A stretch of 64,000 nt of DNA from Robertmurraya korlensis (lineage in GTDB: Bacteria; Bacillota; Bacilli; Bacillales; Cytobacillaceae): the NCBI RefSeq assembly GCF_023715225.1, contig NZ_JAMBNS010000007.1, forward strand, positions 186,001-250,000, written 5' to 3'. Shown here in pieces: positions 53,336 to 63,429 of this stretch. The position numbers and the translations under genes are program-made. Position 1 is the first letter of the stretch; the number at the start of each line of letters is the position of its first letter. The notes beneath the pieces are model-generated. The model did not search any database and was not told the DNA's origin. It saw only the letters and a program-made list of their open reading frames with translations.

Positions 53336-54466
53336 ATGGTTCTTTTGGATAACTTTATTGATACAGAGCGGAAACAAATTTTGAATACGTATAAAGAACT
53401 TCATGAGCTTGCCGAGCCAAGCTGGAAGGAAGAAAAAACCTCTCTGTATGTAAGGCAAAAGCTAGAAATGGCTGGATTTGATGTCCAAACCTTTCAGGGC
53501 CATTATGGGTTGATTGCTGAAATTAAGGGTGAAAGTAATGAGGTAATAGCAATTCGTGCTGACATGGATGCACTTTTACAAGAGATAGATGGTGTTGTAC
53601 AAGCAAATCATTCATGTGGTCATGATGGACATAGTACGATGGTGTTATTCACAGCACTTGCACTTGCTAAAATTAAACATCATCATACCATTCGCTTTAT
53701 CTTTCAGCCGGCAGAGGAAATGGCTGAGGGTGCACTAAAAATGATTGAAGAAGGTGCGCTAGACCATGTAAAGTTTCTTTGCGGAATTCATTTGCGCCCT
53801 GCATTTGAGGTCGCAAATGGTATGGCAGCTCCTGTGATCTTGCACGGTGCATCAAGCTGTATAAGAGGTACGATTAAAGGGATACCGGCACATGCTGCGA
53901 GACCGGAGGAAGGCAATAATCCTATTGAAGCTGCGGCCCTTTTGGTTCAAGCTTTTCAGAATATTCGTGTCCAAACCGATGTTCCATACTCTATCAAAAT
54001 GACTGAGCTTCATTGTGGAGAATCATCGAATCTGATTCCAGAAACAGCACGATTCACCGTTGATCTTCGGGCAAAATCGAATGAAGTCATGAAGTTGCTT
54101 ATAGAAGAGGCAAAACAATCGATTCAAGCCATTGAGGATAGAACGGAAACAGTGATTGTTTTTCAACAAGATAGTTATTCTCCTGCTGCGGTGAAAAATG
54201 AACATGCTGTGAAGCTTGCAGAAGAAGCCATTAAATCCGTGCTAGGTGAGAAATGTCTGGTACCGATGTGTGACTCTCCAGGTGCAGAAGACTTTCACTT
54301 CTATACATTAAAGCGACCAGATATGGTTGCAACAATGATTGGGTTAGGTTGCGGATTAGAACCAGGCTTGCATCATCCTAATATGAAATTTGACATTACC
54401 GCATTACTTAATGGAACCAAAATTTTAACCAAGCTGTTATTGGAAGCGGACAAACAGGCTTGGTAA
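53336..54466 (+). CDS. M20 family amidohydrolase/deacylase
   Basis: A 376-residue M20D-type metal peptidase. Metal ligands and active-site residues are visible in CGHDGHSTM, QPAEEMAEGA, CGIHLRP and, near the end, LHHPNMKFD; the GTIKGIPAHAARPEEGNNPIEAA segment is the dimerisation-domain start. In the known cluster of Geobacillus an M20 enzyme removes the succinyl group from N-succinyl-L-amino acids. ATG 53336 follows AGAAGGG at a long spacing. The next gene overlaps or nearly abuts. Confidence 0.88.
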   Translation: MVLLDNFIDTERKQILNTYKELHELAEPSWKEEKTSLYVRQKLEMAGFDVQTFQGHYGLIAEIKGESNEVIAIRADMDALLQEIDGVVQANHSCGHDGHSTMVLFTALALAKIKHHHTIRFIFQPAEEMAEGALKMIEEGALDHVKFLCGIHLRPAFEVANGMAAPVILHGASSCIRGTIKGIPAHAARPEEGNNPIEAAALLVQAFQNIRVQTDVPYSIKMTELHCGESSNLIPETARFTVDLRAKSNEVMKLLIEEAKQSIQAIEDRTETVIVFQQDSYSPAAVKNEHAVKLAEEAIKSVLGEKCLVPMCDSPGAEDFHFYTLKRPDMVATMIGLGCGLEPGLHHPNMKFDITALLNGTKILTKLLLEADKQAW

Positions 54467-54492
54467 TGACTCCGGTAAAGGAGGGAAGACAT

Positions 54493-55278
54493 TTGAAAGA
54501 AGAAGTAAGTATTCGCAACCTTCAAACTGTCACAGAGTTAGAAAAGGTACGTGAATTAGAGGCTCAAATTTGGAGCTTAGAAGATTCTGTACCAGTCAAC
54601 CAAACGGTAGCCGCAGTGAAAAATGGCGGCTTCGTTCTTGGTGCTTTTGTTCGTGAGAAGTTGATTGGTTTTCAATATAGCTTCCCAGGCTTTGATGGAA
54701 CGAAAGCGTATCTTTGCTCTCACAGCCTCGGAATTCATCCTGATTATCGTGCATTCGGTGTCGGGGAGAAACTGAAATGGGCTCAGAAGAAAACAGCGCT
54801 TCTAAAGGGCTATGAGTTAATCACCTGGACATATGACCCGCTTGAAACCGTGAATGCAAATCTAAATTTACATAAACTTGGCGGCGTCTGTTCTACGTAT
54901 ATGGAAGATGTATACGGAGAGATGAATGATGGGTTGAACACTGGAATGGCAACCGACCGTTTTTTAGTAGAGTGGCGGCTAAAGTCTGAGAATGTGAAAA
55001 GAGACTTAGGTGGAGACGCGCAGCAGGTTATAAGAACAGATCAATTTAATGAAAACTTGAGTCCTGTTGAAATTCATTTGAACTTAACTCATGATACCCT
55101 TTTCGTATCGGTACCTGGCAATTTTCAGAGAATTAAAACAGAAGATTTCTCACTTGCCAAGCAATGGAGAGAGGCAACTCGAAAGGTGTTTAATCATTAT
55201 TTTAAAGAAGGTTACACGGCTATTGATTTATTGAAGGATAAAGAAAACCACTACTACTACGTTTTACAAAAGCTATAG
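54493..55278 (+). CDS. GNAT acyltransferase
   Basis: A 261-residue GNAT protein with a single N-terminal acetyltransferase-like domain (about 10-140: GGFVLGAFVREKLIGFQYSF, LGIHPDYRAFGVGEKLKWAQK) and a C-terminal strand-rich tail. TTG 54493 is chosen because AAAGGAGG lies nine bases before it; ATG 54466, overlapping the previous stop, lacks one. In related clusters this enzyme N-succinylates D-amino acids; the acyl donor is inferred. It precedes the racemase by 15 bp. Confidence 0.85.
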   Translation: MKEEVSIRNLQTVTELEKVRELEAQIWSLEDSVPVNQTVAAVKNGGFVLGAFVREKLIGFQYSFPGFDGTKAYLCSHSLGIHPDYRAFGVGEKLKWAQKKTALLKGYELITWTYDPLETVNANLNLHKLGGVCSTYMEDVYGEMNDGLNTGMATDRFLVEWRLKSENVKRDLGGDAQQVIRTDQFNENLSPVEIHLNLTHDTLFVSVPGNFQRIKTEDFSLAKQWREATRKVFNHYFKEGYTAIDLLKDKENHYYYVLQKL

Positions 55279-55293
55279 CAAGGGGAATGTGAA

Positions 55294-56400
55294 ATGGAAG
55301 TAAAGAGCATCATTTTAAGGCATGTAAAAATGGACCTGTTAACCCCGTTCACAACGAGTGTTGGTACGGAGGTGGACAAGGACTTCATTGTCGTGGAAGT
55401 ACAGTCGAAAAGTGGTTTATCAGGATGGGCAGAATCTGTTTCAATTATTGAGCCAATTTATAATGAAGAAACGGTAAAGACCAATTGGCATATCATGAGT
55501 GATTTTCTAATTCCCCTATTATTAAAAGAACCCATTTCGCATCCGGATGAAGTATCTGAGCGTTTTCAATTTATCCGAGGCAATTATAATGCAAAGGCTG
55601 CATTAGAGTGTGCTGTCTGGGATTTATACGCAAAAGAGAAAAACCTTTCCTTATCAAAAGCGCTTGGTGGAGTGAAGGATCGGATAGAAGTGGGAGTAAG
55701 TGTAGGAATTCAAAAGTCAGAAGCGGCGATGCTTAAGCAAATTGAAGAGTATGTAGAAGAAGGATATAAGCGTATTAAAGTTAAAATTAAGCCAGATTGG
55801 GATATTCAAATATTGAAATCTATTCGCCGAGAATTTCCTACGATTCCTTTAATGGCTGATGCGAATTGTGCTTATACATTAAAGGATATCGAACATCTAC
55901 AAGCGTTAGATGAATTCAATTTAATGATGATCGAACAGCCGCTTGCCTGCGATGACATCATTGATCATGCATCGTTACAAGCGAAGCTTTCCACTCCTAT
56001 CTGTTTAGACGAAAGTATCCACACAGCTGAAGATGCAAGAAAAGCTATTCAGCTTGGAAGCTGTAAAATCATTAATTTAAAAATTGGTCGTGTCGGAGGG
56101 CTTACAGAGTCAAGGAAGATACATGATCTATGTGTGAAATATGAGATTCCGATGTGGTGCGGTGGAATGCTAGAAGCAGGAATTGGAAGAGCCCATAATA
56201 TTGCGATTACATCACTAGCCAACTTTACGCTTCCAGGTGACACAGCCCCTTCTTCGCACTACTGGAAGGAAGACATTATCTCACCAGAAGTAGAAATGAG
56301 CAACGGCTTTATTTCTGTACCGGACTTACCTGGAATTGGTTTTGAACCAAATATTAAGAAAATTAATCAAGTGACACTTGAACAAAAAATCTTTTCATAA
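55294..56400 (+). CDS. N-acyl (succinyl) amino acid racemase / MenC-type enolase-superfamily enzyme
   Basis: A 368-residue muconate-lactonizing-type enzyme. The catalytic KxK is Lys162 and Lys164 (YKRIKVKIK). Metal ligands are Asp189 (MADAN), Glu214 (MIEQPL) and Asp239 (CLDES); Lys263 (NLKIGRVGG) is the opposite base. This matches the NSAR/OSBS subgroup. The family can make o-succinylbenzoate for menaquinone, but no other men gene is here; with the GNAT and M20 neighbours, racemisation of N-acyl amino acids is the better call. A terminator follows. Confidence 0.88.
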   Translation: MEVKSIILRHVKMDLLTPFTTSVGTEVDKDFIVVEVQSKSGLSGWAESVSIIEPIYNEETVKTNWHIMSDFLIPLLLKEPISHPDEVSERFQFIRGNYNAKAALECAVWDLYAKEKNLSLSKALGGVKDRIEVGVSVGIQKSEAAMLKQIEEYVEEGYKRIKVKIKPDWDIQILKSIRREFPTIPLMADANCAYTLKDIEHLQALDEFNLMMIEQPLACDDIIDHASLQAKLSTPICLDESIHTAEDARKAIQLGSCKIINLKIGRVGGLTESRKIHDLCVKYEIPMWCGGMLEAGIGRAHNIAITSLANFTLPGDTAPSSHYWKEDIISPEVEMSNGFISVPDLPGIGFEPNIKKINQVTLEQKIFS

Positions 56401-56406
56401 ATAGTA

Positions 56407-56445
56407 AAGGATATAGACTGTTTTTGTCTATATCCTTCTTTTTTT
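56407..56445 (+). terminator. Terminator of the racemase operon
   Basis: AAGGATATAGAC pairs with GTCTATATCCTT and a long T-run follows. Confidence 0.85.
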
Positions 56446-56448
56446 CTC

Positions 56449-56883
56449 CTAAAAACTGTTCATTTCATCACTTTCTAAATTGAGTTGCCAGTGGATCCCG
56501 AACTTATCTGTAACTTGACCGTATAGTTTGCTCCAAAATGTTTCTTGGAGTGGCATTGTGACCTTGCCATCAACACTCAATTGTTCAAACCAGGATTTTA
56601 GATTCTCACTATCTTTGTTTACAATAGCAAGAGTAACGTTATTTCCTTCAATAAACGGCATCCCAGGGAAGTTATCGGAAAACATCACATTCGTTCCGTC
56701 AATGCTAAGACGTGTGTGCATGACTAATTTTTTGGCTTCTTCTGGAAGTGGATGGTCCGGATGAGGTGGGGTATCTCCAAAAGTCATAATTTTTGGTTTC
56801 TCCGTACGAAACACATCTGCATAAAATTCAACAGCTTCTTTGCAATTACCGTCAAAAACAAGATAAACATCAACAGACATCAT
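56449..56883 (-). CDS. VOC family protein (PhnB/YjdN-like)
   Basis: A 144-residue single-domain VOC (glyoxalase-like) protein: SVDVYLVFDGNCKEAVEFYADVF start, MPFIEGNNVTLAI and a late FGIHWQLNL. It lacks the full metal set of glyoxalase I that would allow a firm enzyme call. ATG 56883 or 56880, both behind AGGAGTG. Convergent with the racemase operon; no link is implied. Confidence 0.82.
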   Translation of the reverse strand: MMSVDVYLVFDGNCKEAVEFYADVFRTEKPKIMTFGDTPPHPDHPLPEEAKKLVMHTRLSIDGTNVMFSDNFPGMPFIEGNNVTLAIVNKDSENLKSWFEQLSVDGKVTMPLQETFWSKLYGQVTDKFGIHWQLNLESDEMNSF

Positions 56884-57015
56884 CTTCACTCCTAAAAAAT
56901 AGTACAATCATTTCCATTATACCCAATGCTCATTTTAAAGGGAAAGGACACTAGCATTTGGAATTGTGCTGAAAATAGACGATAATTAACTTATACATAG
57001 TAGAGGAGCGGAAAA

Positions 57016-57207
57016 ATGTTGTCACAAAAAAGAGAAAACATTAAAATTGGTAGTCATGTAAAGGTAGTACAAAAAGCAGATCAGCGAACAGGGAAATTAA
57101 CGGAAGGTGTCGTTGCAAAAATCCTTACAAATAGTCCTACTCATCCACATGGTATCAAGGTGATGCTAGAAAATGGTGTAGTTGGGAGAGTAAAGGAAAT
57201 AATATAA
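57016..57207 (+). CDS. ywbE: YwbE family protein
   Basis: A 63-residue protein that fits YwbE along its length (VKVVQKADQRTGKLTEGVVAKILTNSPTHPHGIKVMLENGVVGRV). It is a KOW/SH3-like beta fold of unknown role. ATG 57016 follows GAGGAG. Monocistronic. Confidence 0.93.
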   Translation: MLSQKRENIKIGSHVKVVQKADQRTGKLTEGVVAKILTNSPTHPHGIKVMLENGVVGRVKEII

Positions 57208-57308
57208 TTTTCCAGAAGTAAGTATTTTAGGCAAAATAGAATTTTATTTTATTCCTCGTACAAAATAATGGTAGAAAAACTATTTTTTGACGCGTGGAGG
57301 AAATGAGA

Positions 57309-58292
57309 ATGCCTGATACACCTTCAATGACATCTTCAGAGATTGGAGCAGTATGGATTACATATCAACAAAAAACCATGATGTTTCAAATGCTTGACTA
57401 CTTTATCAATAATGCCGATGATCATGAAGCAAGAGAAATCATGAGCTCTTTAAAAGAAGAAATTCAACCATTTATAGCACAGATGGTTTCTATGTTTAAT
57501 GCAGAGGGAGTTCCCATTCCGATTGGCTTTGTTCCTCAAGATGTAAATAAAGACGCACCGAAGCTTTATGATAATGGCTTCGATATTATGTTCGTACGGA
57601 TAATGAAAGAAATCAGTTCAGGAATGCATACCTTAAACTTAACGATGGTTTATCGAGAGGATATCATACTTCTCTTTAGAGATTTAACGAAGATGACACA
57701 AAAATATTATGATGATTGTACAAAATATCTGCTGAAAAAAGGTCTTCTTCCAAGAGCGCCATACGTAACAACCGAAAAATCAATTGAATTTGTTAAAACA
57801 AATAATTACCTCGACGGGGCAAAACTGTTTAGTGAAAAAAGACCACTAAATACGGTGGAAATTGCACATATTTACCGTGGGGTTGAATCAAATGTGACTG
57901 GGATGCAAATGATCCTAGGTTATGCTCAGGTGGCGAAAGAAAAAGAAGTGAAGAAGTATTTCAATAAGGGTGGGGAATTAGCAAAATCAATGATTAAGGA
58001 TATGAGTGAAGTTCTTCTCCAAAACAATATACAAGTTCCAACAACAGCAGGTGGAAATATAACAGATTCAAAAGTTCCACCATTTTCGGATAAAATAATG
58101 ATGTATTGTATCAGCCTTTTCTGCAGCTTTTCATTAGGAGGAAATTCCGTTGGAACGGCCTTTAGCTTAAGAAATGATTTACCTGTAAAGCTAGCAACGT
58201 ATATGAAGGAAATTTTCGAATATGCCCATGAGGGAGCAAAGATTATGATCCAGAATGGCTGGATGGAAGAGCCCCCACAGACGATCAAGTAG
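57309..58292 (+). CDS. DUF3231 protein
   Basis: A 327-residue all-helical protein of the DUF3231 family, common in spore-forming bacilli. Two repeated halves begin SSEIGAVWITYQQKTMMFQMLDYFINNADDHEAREIM and TVEIAHIYRGVESNVTGMQMILGYAQVAKEKEVKKYF, each a four-helix, ferritin-like unit. ATG 57309 follows GGAGG by eight bases. Function unknown; resemblance to coat proteins of the CotF group is structural inference only. Confidence 0.85.
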   Translation: MPDTPSMTSSEIGAVWITYQQKTMMFQMLDYFINNADDHEAREIMSSLKEEIQPFIAQMVSMFNAEGVPIPIGFVPQDVNKDAPKLYDNGFDIMFVRIMKEISSGMHTLNLTMVYREDIILLFRDLTKMTQKYYDDCTKYLLKKGLLPRAPYVTTEKSIEFVKTNNYLDGAKLFSEKRPLNTVEIAHIYRGVESNVTGMQMILGYAQVAKEKEVKKYFNKGGELAKSMIKDMSEVLLQNNIQVPTTAGGNITDSKVPPFSDKIMMYCISLFCSFSLGGNSVGTAFSLRNDLPVKLATYMKEIFEYAHEGAKIMIQNGWMEEPPQTIK

Positions 58293-58316
58293 AAAAAAAT
58301 AATAATTAGTACGTAC

Positions 58317-58346
58317 TAGAGCGGGAGCATATCCTGCTCTTTTTTC
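58317..58346 (+). terminator. Terminator of the DUF3231 gene
   Basis: AGAGCGGGA pairs with TCCTGCTCT (one wobble) and a T-run follows. Confidence 0.75.
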
Positions 58347-58481
58347 GCGATAAATGGGTGTGTATTTTACTATAAACAAGCTGTTTTTGTCACATAATGT
58401 ACCTTTGTTCCTGGTTGTATATCCCTATATAATAATATTGGGTAAGGTTTCTGCAACAAATAAGTAGGGGAGAGTACGGTC

Positions 58482-59468
58482 ATGACAGTACTAGCATTAC
58501 CTGATCATCTAACATGCTTTCTGAAACTTGGTGATGCAGTGATTATAACTGATAGAGAGCATACAATTATAGCAGTTAACAAAGAATTTGAAACGATTAC
58601 TGGATACTCAATGGAACAAACAGTTGGGAAGAAAGCGGGTTTTTTTAAATCAAAATTTACCACTCAATCAACCTATGAATCAATGAAAAAGGCTCTTTCA
58701 GAAGAGAAGCATTGGTCTGGGATACTGGACAATCGTAAACAAACTGGGGAGCTCTGGCACTCCTCCATTACAATTACTCCAATTCGAATAGGGCAATACC
58801 TTTATTATGTGGGTGTATTTAGAGAACTCGAAAGCTTAAAAAAAGGAGTGTACTTTCCAGATAAAAAACTTTTTGAGGTGAAAAGGGAGCTTTTACGAGT
58901 TCTGGCAGTATCTTGTGAAATTCGGGATCCTGGCATTGAAGAGCATTTACTTAGGGTTCAAGATTTAACGGAATTATTGCTGAGGACGCATTGCCAAAGG
59001 AATGATCTCTCCTTAGATACGTCTTTTATAAACAATGTTATTCATTCGAGTATTATGCATGATATTGGGAAAGCTGGAATACCTGAAGGAATCTTGTATA
59101 AGCCAGGACCTCTAACATCGTACGAAAGAAGAATTATTGAACTACATCCTCTCATGGGAAAGGATATTTTTAATAAAATTACCACCTCAGCTAGTCATGA
59201 ATTTATGAGTAACTTAGCTATTGCAGAAAACATTATTCTTTTTCATCATGAAAAATGGGATGGGACAGGATACCCCTATCGACTGAAAGGAGACGATATC
59301 CCATTTGAGGCAAGAATTGTTGCCATCGTTGATGTGTATGATGCCTTAACAAGTCGACGACCTTATAAAGACTCATGGTCAGAAGAGCAAGCGTTGGTGT
59401 ACATAAAGGAGATGCGAGGAAAGCACTTTGACCCTGATTTAACAGATACATTCCTGAAACTATTTTAA
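58482..59468 (+). CDS. PAS plus HD-GYP phosphodiesterase
   Basis: A 328-residue signalling enzyme. Residues about 8-115 are a PAS sensor (AVIITDREHTIIAVNKEFETITGYS). The HD-GYP domain follows, with HDIGKAGIPEGIL, HHEKWDGTGYPYRLKGDDIP and IVAIVDVYDALTSRRPYK. All key residues (HD, HH, GYP) are present, so it should hydrolyse cyclic di-GMP. ATG 58482 follows GGGGAGAG. No second signalling gene is adjacent. Confidence 0.92.
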   Translation: MTVLALPDHLTCFLKLGDAVIITDREHTIIAVNKEFETITGYSMEQTVGKKAGFFKSKFTTQSTYESMKKALSEEKHWSGILDNRKQTGELWHSSITITPIRIGQYLYYVGVFRELESLKKGVYFPDKKLFEVKRELLRVLAVSCEIRDPGIEEHLLRVQDLTELLLRTHCQRNDLSLDTSFINNVIHSSIMHDIGKAGIPEGILYKPGPLTSYERRIIELHPLMGKDIFNKITTSASHEFMSNLAIAENIILFHHEKWDGTGYPYRLKGDDIPFEARIVAIVDVYDALTSRRPYKDSWSEEQALVYIKEMRGKHFDPDLTDTFLKLF

Positions 59469-59560
59469 CTGAAAGCTAAAATTTCTTCCCCTATATAGGT
59501 AATCTTCAATTTCAGCGTAATATAATGAAGTATGACATGAAACGGGGGAGGGGGGAAGGG

Positions 59561-60187
59561 TTGAGCAAGCTTTTCGGACTACTAATCATTTCATTTGTGA
59601 TACTCATTGGATGTACAAAGAATGCTGATGAAGAAAAACCTGTTGCACAACCATCTGTTGGAGAGAAACCGGCAAACGATGATGGAGACAATCCGTCATC
59701 AGGGGAGAAGCCTAGTCAAGACCAGGATGATGGAGAAGAAACAGATGACAATCCGGGTACAACCGATCAAGGAAGTACAGGTGTGACAAAGGTGAAAATT
59801 TTCCTTATTGGGATAGATGACAATGGAGCTAGTGGAAAAAAGATTGGGGCAAACGATAGTGCTATACCGGTGCTTGTTGATATTGAACCTACAAAGGCGC
59901 CATTAAAGGCAGCACTTACCAAGCTATTATCCTTAAATGAGCAAATATACGGCCAATCTGGGTTTTATCATTCTCTTTATCAATCAAACTTAGAAGTTAA
60001 AAGTGCGATAATTGATGATGGTGAGGCAGTTATTGAACTAACTGGTAATCTTAAACTTGGTGGGGCACTTGATAACCCTCGGGTAAAGGCACAAATTGAA
60101 GAAACGGCACTTCAGTTTGATAGTGTGAACAAGGTATCTGTATTTATTGATGGGAAAAAACTTGATGAAGTGTTATCACTTAAGTGA
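59561..60187 (+). CDS. GerMN-domain lipoprotein
   Basis: A 208-residue lipoprotein. TTG 59561 follows GGGAGGGGGG; upstream ATG 59525 is rejected because it overlaps a TATAAT at 59521-59526. The lipobox LIGC gives Cys18. A low-complexity acidic linker (about 25-75) leads to a GerMN domain (EQIYGQSGFYHSLYQSNLEVKSA, ELTGNLKLGGALDNPRVKAQIEETALQF). The family includes GerM, needed for spore septation and germination. Role here not established. Confidence 0.85.
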   Translation: MSKLFGLLIISFVILIGCTKNADEEKPVAQPSVGEKPANDDGDNPSSGEKPSQDQDDGEETDDNPGTTDQGSTGVTKVKIFLIGIDDNGASGKKIGANDSAIPVLVDIEPTKAPLKAALTKLLSLNEQIYGQSGFYHSLYQSNLEVKSAIIDDGEAVIELTGNLKLGGALDNPRVKAQIEETALQFDSVNKVSVFIDGKKLDEVLSLK

Positions 60188-60205
60188 AATTCATATAGAC
60201 CAAAC

Positions 60206-60237
60206 AGCTTGAAGTCAGGACTTCAGGCTTTTTTTGT
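60206..60237 (+). terminator. Terminator of the GerMN gene
   Basis: AGCTTGAAG pairs with CTTCAGGCT (one wobble), and a T-run follows. Confidence 0.75.
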
Positions 60238-60328
60238 TCATACTTTTTTCACACTTCCTTTTTAATATAGAAATATTCTTTAGTTAGAATGACCTATATG
60301 AAATAGTTGTGGAAGGAAGAAAAGACCA

Positions 60329-62056
60329 ATGAATTTATTGAAAAATCTCAAATTTGGACAGAAAATTGCTGTTCTCACCGTTAGCTTTTTTATTTTTCTT
60401 ATTATTACAGGAATAACGTCCCTTGTTCAAATTTCAGAAGTGAACTCGAATATTCAAACCCTAAATAATGAAAATCTCGTACCAATCGTCAAGCTAGAGT
60501 CCATTAAATCGGATATTGAATACATAAGAACTCTAGCCAATTCACTTAAGGATGCTAGTGAAGATGAGGAAGAAATGCAATCCATTCAAGACAAAATCGT
60601 AGCACAAATGGCTAGTACAAATGAAAGCCTAGAAGAATATAAGAATAATAGTAACTACAATGAATTTATGGCTAGATACGATGAGTACATAGAGGCTGTA
60701 ACATCTTTTCTTGAAAGCGATGGAGTAGGAAGTGTAGAGGAGCAGATGGAGGCTAATGTAGAAAGTCAGGGACCCCCTCAAGAAATGGTCTTACTAGATT
60801 CAACAAAAAAGGAAGCGGTAAGCGCACTTGATAAAATCATCGATCTACAAATTGCACAAGCTGAAAGCACGTATAATGAGAGTGAGGCTGTTTACAAGAC
60901 GACTTTAGTCATAACGATTATTGTAATTGCAATTGCATTCGTGACCACTTTATTGCTTTCCATTTTTATTGCTAGATCAATAAGTATCCCTACAAGAAGG
61001 GTGACATCTAAGCTCAAGGAAATCTCAGAAAGTAACGGAGATCTTACGGGCCGTATTGGGTACGATAGTAAAGATGAGATTGGCGAGCTAAGCAAAAGTT
61101 TTGATACCTTTGTAGAAAAACTTCAAAGAATCATAAAGGAAGTGGCTGGGTCCGCTGAAACGATTTCAGAATCGAGTGATCAGTTAACAGATGCAACAAG
61201 TGAAACGACAAAGTCACTTGAGCAAATCACTTATACGGTTTCAGAAATTGCCTCTGGAACTTCACAAAGTGCGGCAGTAATGGAGGAAACGACGGGTAAC
61301 TTAATTGAAATGGCAAGCTTCTCTAGTCGTACATCAAAAGCAACGAAACAAACAGCAGATAATACTCGACTGGTTCATGAGGCAGCTGTAAATGGCTCAA
61401 AAAAGATAACGGAAGTAGTATCTTCTATCTCAGATATTGCTGCATCGTCAAAGGATGTGACCATGGTCATTAATGAGTTGAATACCTCTTCAAATAAAAT
61501 TAGTGATTTCATCCAGATCATTACCGGTATCTCTGCTCAAACGAATTTGTTAGCGTTAAATGCAGCGATTGAAGCAGCGCGAGCTGGAGAAGCAGGGAAA
61601 GGTTTCAGTGTTGTTGCCGATGAAATTCGTAAGCTTGCAGACGAAAGCAATCGGGCAGCCCTACAAATCTCAAATTTAGTTCAGGAAAACCAAGTGAAAA
61701 CATCTTCTGCCGTTTCGTCTGTTCTAGAAGTAGAGGAGTTGGTAACAGCTGGAGTTGAGAAATCCAATGAAGTATCCGATGCCATTCAACATATTATTTC
61801 TCATATTCAAGAGATTTTACATGAGATTAACCAAATTGATGCAGCAGCTGAAAAACAAGCATTATCAACAAATGAAATGGAAATGGCAATGAGTAATCTA
61901 GCACAGACAGCAGGAGAAACGGCTACAGGCACTGATCAAATTCGTACCAGAATTTCAGAGCAACTCGCAACAATGACCAATATTGAGGGAACAACCGAAC
62001 AGTTGTCTAAAATGGCAAAAACTCTACGAGAGTTAACGGCAGGATTCAAGATGTAA
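60329..62056 (+). CDS. Methyl-accepting chemotaxis protein
   Basis: A 575-residue chemoreceptor with ATG behind GGAAGGAAG. TM1 at about 12-32, a helical 4HB-type sensor (about 35-185) with an acidic patch, TM2 at about 190-212, HAMP ([38 protein letters not shown]) and signalling tip [40 protein letters not shown]. Ligand unknown. No clear sigma-D promoter was found upstream, unlike the other receptor. Confidence 0.95.
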   Translation: MNLLKNLKFGQKIAVLTVSFFIFLIITGITSLVQISEVNSNIQTLNNENLVPIVKLESIKSDIEYIRTLANSLKDASEDEEEMQSIQDKIVAQMASTNESLEEYKNNSNYNEFMARYDEYIEAVTSFLESDGVGSVEEQMEANVESQGPPQEMVLLDSTKKEAVSALDKIIDLQIAQAESTYNESEAVYKTTLVITIIVIAIAFVTTLLLSIFIARSISIPTRRVTSKLKEISESNGDLTGRIGYDSKDEIGELSKSFDTFVEKLQRIIKEVAGSAETISESSDQLTDATSETTKSLEQITYTVSEIASGTSQSAAVMEETTGNLIEMASFSSRTSKATKQTADNTRLVHEAAVNGSKKITEVVSSISDIAASSKDVTMVINELNTSSNKISDFIQIITGISAQTNLLALNAAIEAARAGEAGKGFSVVADEIRKLADESNRAALQISNLVQENQVKTSSAVSSVLEVEELVTAGVEKSNEVSDAIQHIISHIQEILHEINQIDAAAEKQALSTNEMEMAMSNLAQTAGETATGTDQIRTRISEQLATMTNIEGTTEQLSKMAKTLRELTAGFKM

Positions 62057-62065
62057 TAATACGAT

Positions 62066-62095
62066 AAAACCCACCATACGGTGGGTTTTACTACA
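62066..62095. terminator. Bidirectional terminator
   Basis: AAAACCCACC and GGTGGGTTTT pair around a short loop, between the convergent chemoreceptor and MFS genes. Confidence 0.85.
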
Positions 62096-63346
62096 TTATG
62101 CAGACTTTGGTTCAGGTACTTTTGTTAATATAATAAGACCAATAATAAATAAGATTACGAGGCTGAAAACACCACTGCTTGTATGGCCAGTTATTTGTGC
62201 AGTTGCTGCAACAAGGAGTGGCCCCATAATAGAGGCGAATTTTCCAAAGATATTATAGAAGCCAAAAAACTCATTAGACCGTTCCTTTGGTACAAGCTTT
62301 GCAAAGTAGGATCGACTTAATGCTTGAATTCCACCTTGCGATGAGGCTACAAGCATGGCCAGTATCCAGAAATCAGTGGCTGTCTCAAGGAAGAACGCAT
62401 AAATACAAACAATGATATAGACCACGATTCCAACGTAAAGCATTCTTTTCTCGGAGAATTTTTCGGCAAGCTTCCCATACAGAATTGCAAAGGGAGCAGC
62501 AACAACTTGGGTAACAAATAAAACAATTAATAATGTCGTAGAACCAATACCTAAATCCGTTCCATATGCAGTTGACATCGTAATAATAGTCCCAACACCA
62601 TCGATGTAAAAGAAATACGCTAGTAAGAATAAAAACAAAGCCCGATACTTTTTAATTTCCCTAAAGGTTTCAGCTAGCCTTTTGAAGCTGCTTGCTACAG
62701 GCTTAGGGTCACGAGGAATGTAATATATTTGATGTACATTTTTGAATATTGGTATCGAGAATAAGCCCCACCAAAGAGCGGTTATGACAAATGAGATTTG
62801 ACTAGCTGAAGTCGTAGAGATGGGAATGATCTTAGATTGTGCAAGCATAATGAACGCAATACTAATGATAAAAGGAATGGTACTTCCGATATATCCAAGA
62901 CTAAACCCACGTGCAGACACACGACTCATTCGATCCTCTGTGGCAACATCAACTAAAAAGGCATCATAAAATACATTCGATCCGGACGAACCTATTACAG
63001 CAATCGTGTAAAAGATTAAAAGCCAAAGCCATTGATCGCTCGGAACAAAGGCTAATGCTGCTGTCATTGAGATCCCTAATGCAACAAAGAAGGTGAAAAA
63101 CTTTTTCTTAAAGCCTTGATAATCAGCAATTGTACCCAATATGGGTGCTAGTAGAGCAAGAATGGATGTTGCAATTGCAATAGTATAGCCTAAATACGCA
63201 GTTGAATCAGCGGCATCAATTCCGGAGTTATTTGCTGCTGCCTTATAAAATAATGGAAAGACAGCAGTAGAGATAATGATAGAATAAGCAGAGCTTGCCC
63301 AATCATACATAATCCAGCTTTTCTCTTCTCTGTTAAAGCGCTTCAT
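62096..63346 (-). CDS. UMF1/Atg22-type MFS transporter
   Basis: A 416-residue protein with about 12 membrane helices. The start EEKSWIMYDWASSAYSIIISTAVFPLFYK is the hallmark of the UMF1 (Atg22-like) group. ATG 63346 follows GGGGGAAT; upstream in-frame sequence to 63397 is not used. Yeast Atg22 exports amino acids from vacuoles; the bacterial substrate is unknown. Probably monocistronic. Confidence 0.92.
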   Translation of the reverse strand: MKRFNREEKSWIMYDWASSAYSIIISTAVFPLFYKAAANNSGIDAADSTAYLGYTIAIATSILALLAPILGTIADYQGFKKKFFTFFVALGISMTAALAFVPSDQWLWLLIFYTIAVIGSSGSNVFYDAFLVDVATEDRMSRVSARGFSLGYIGSTIPFIISIAFIMLAQSKIIPISTTSASQISFVITALWWGLFSIPIFKNVHQIYYIPRDPKPVASSFKRLAETFREIKKYRALFLFLLAYFFYIDGVGTIITMSTAYGTDLGIGSTTLLIVLFVTQVVAAPFAILYGKLAEKFSEKRMLYVGIVVYIIVCIYAFFLETATDFWILAMLVASSQGGIQALSRSYFAKLVPKERSNEFFGFYNIFGKFASIMGPLLVAATAQITGHTSSGVFSLVILFIIGLIILTKVPEPKSA

Positions 63347-63429
63347 AAGATTCCCCCTTGGATGGTTACTTCCATTTTCACATAAAAATAGCTTCATAGA
63401 TTAGTTTTGGAACTATTTTTACAAACCTT

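Noticed and set aside
55294-56400. menC for menaquinone synthesis
   Set aside because: No other men gene is present, while the GNAT and M20 partners of N-succinylamino acid racemase are.
60240-60328. Sigma-D promoter for the second chemoreceptor
   Set aside because: Only a weak GACCTATAT word with no TAAA at the right distance was seen.
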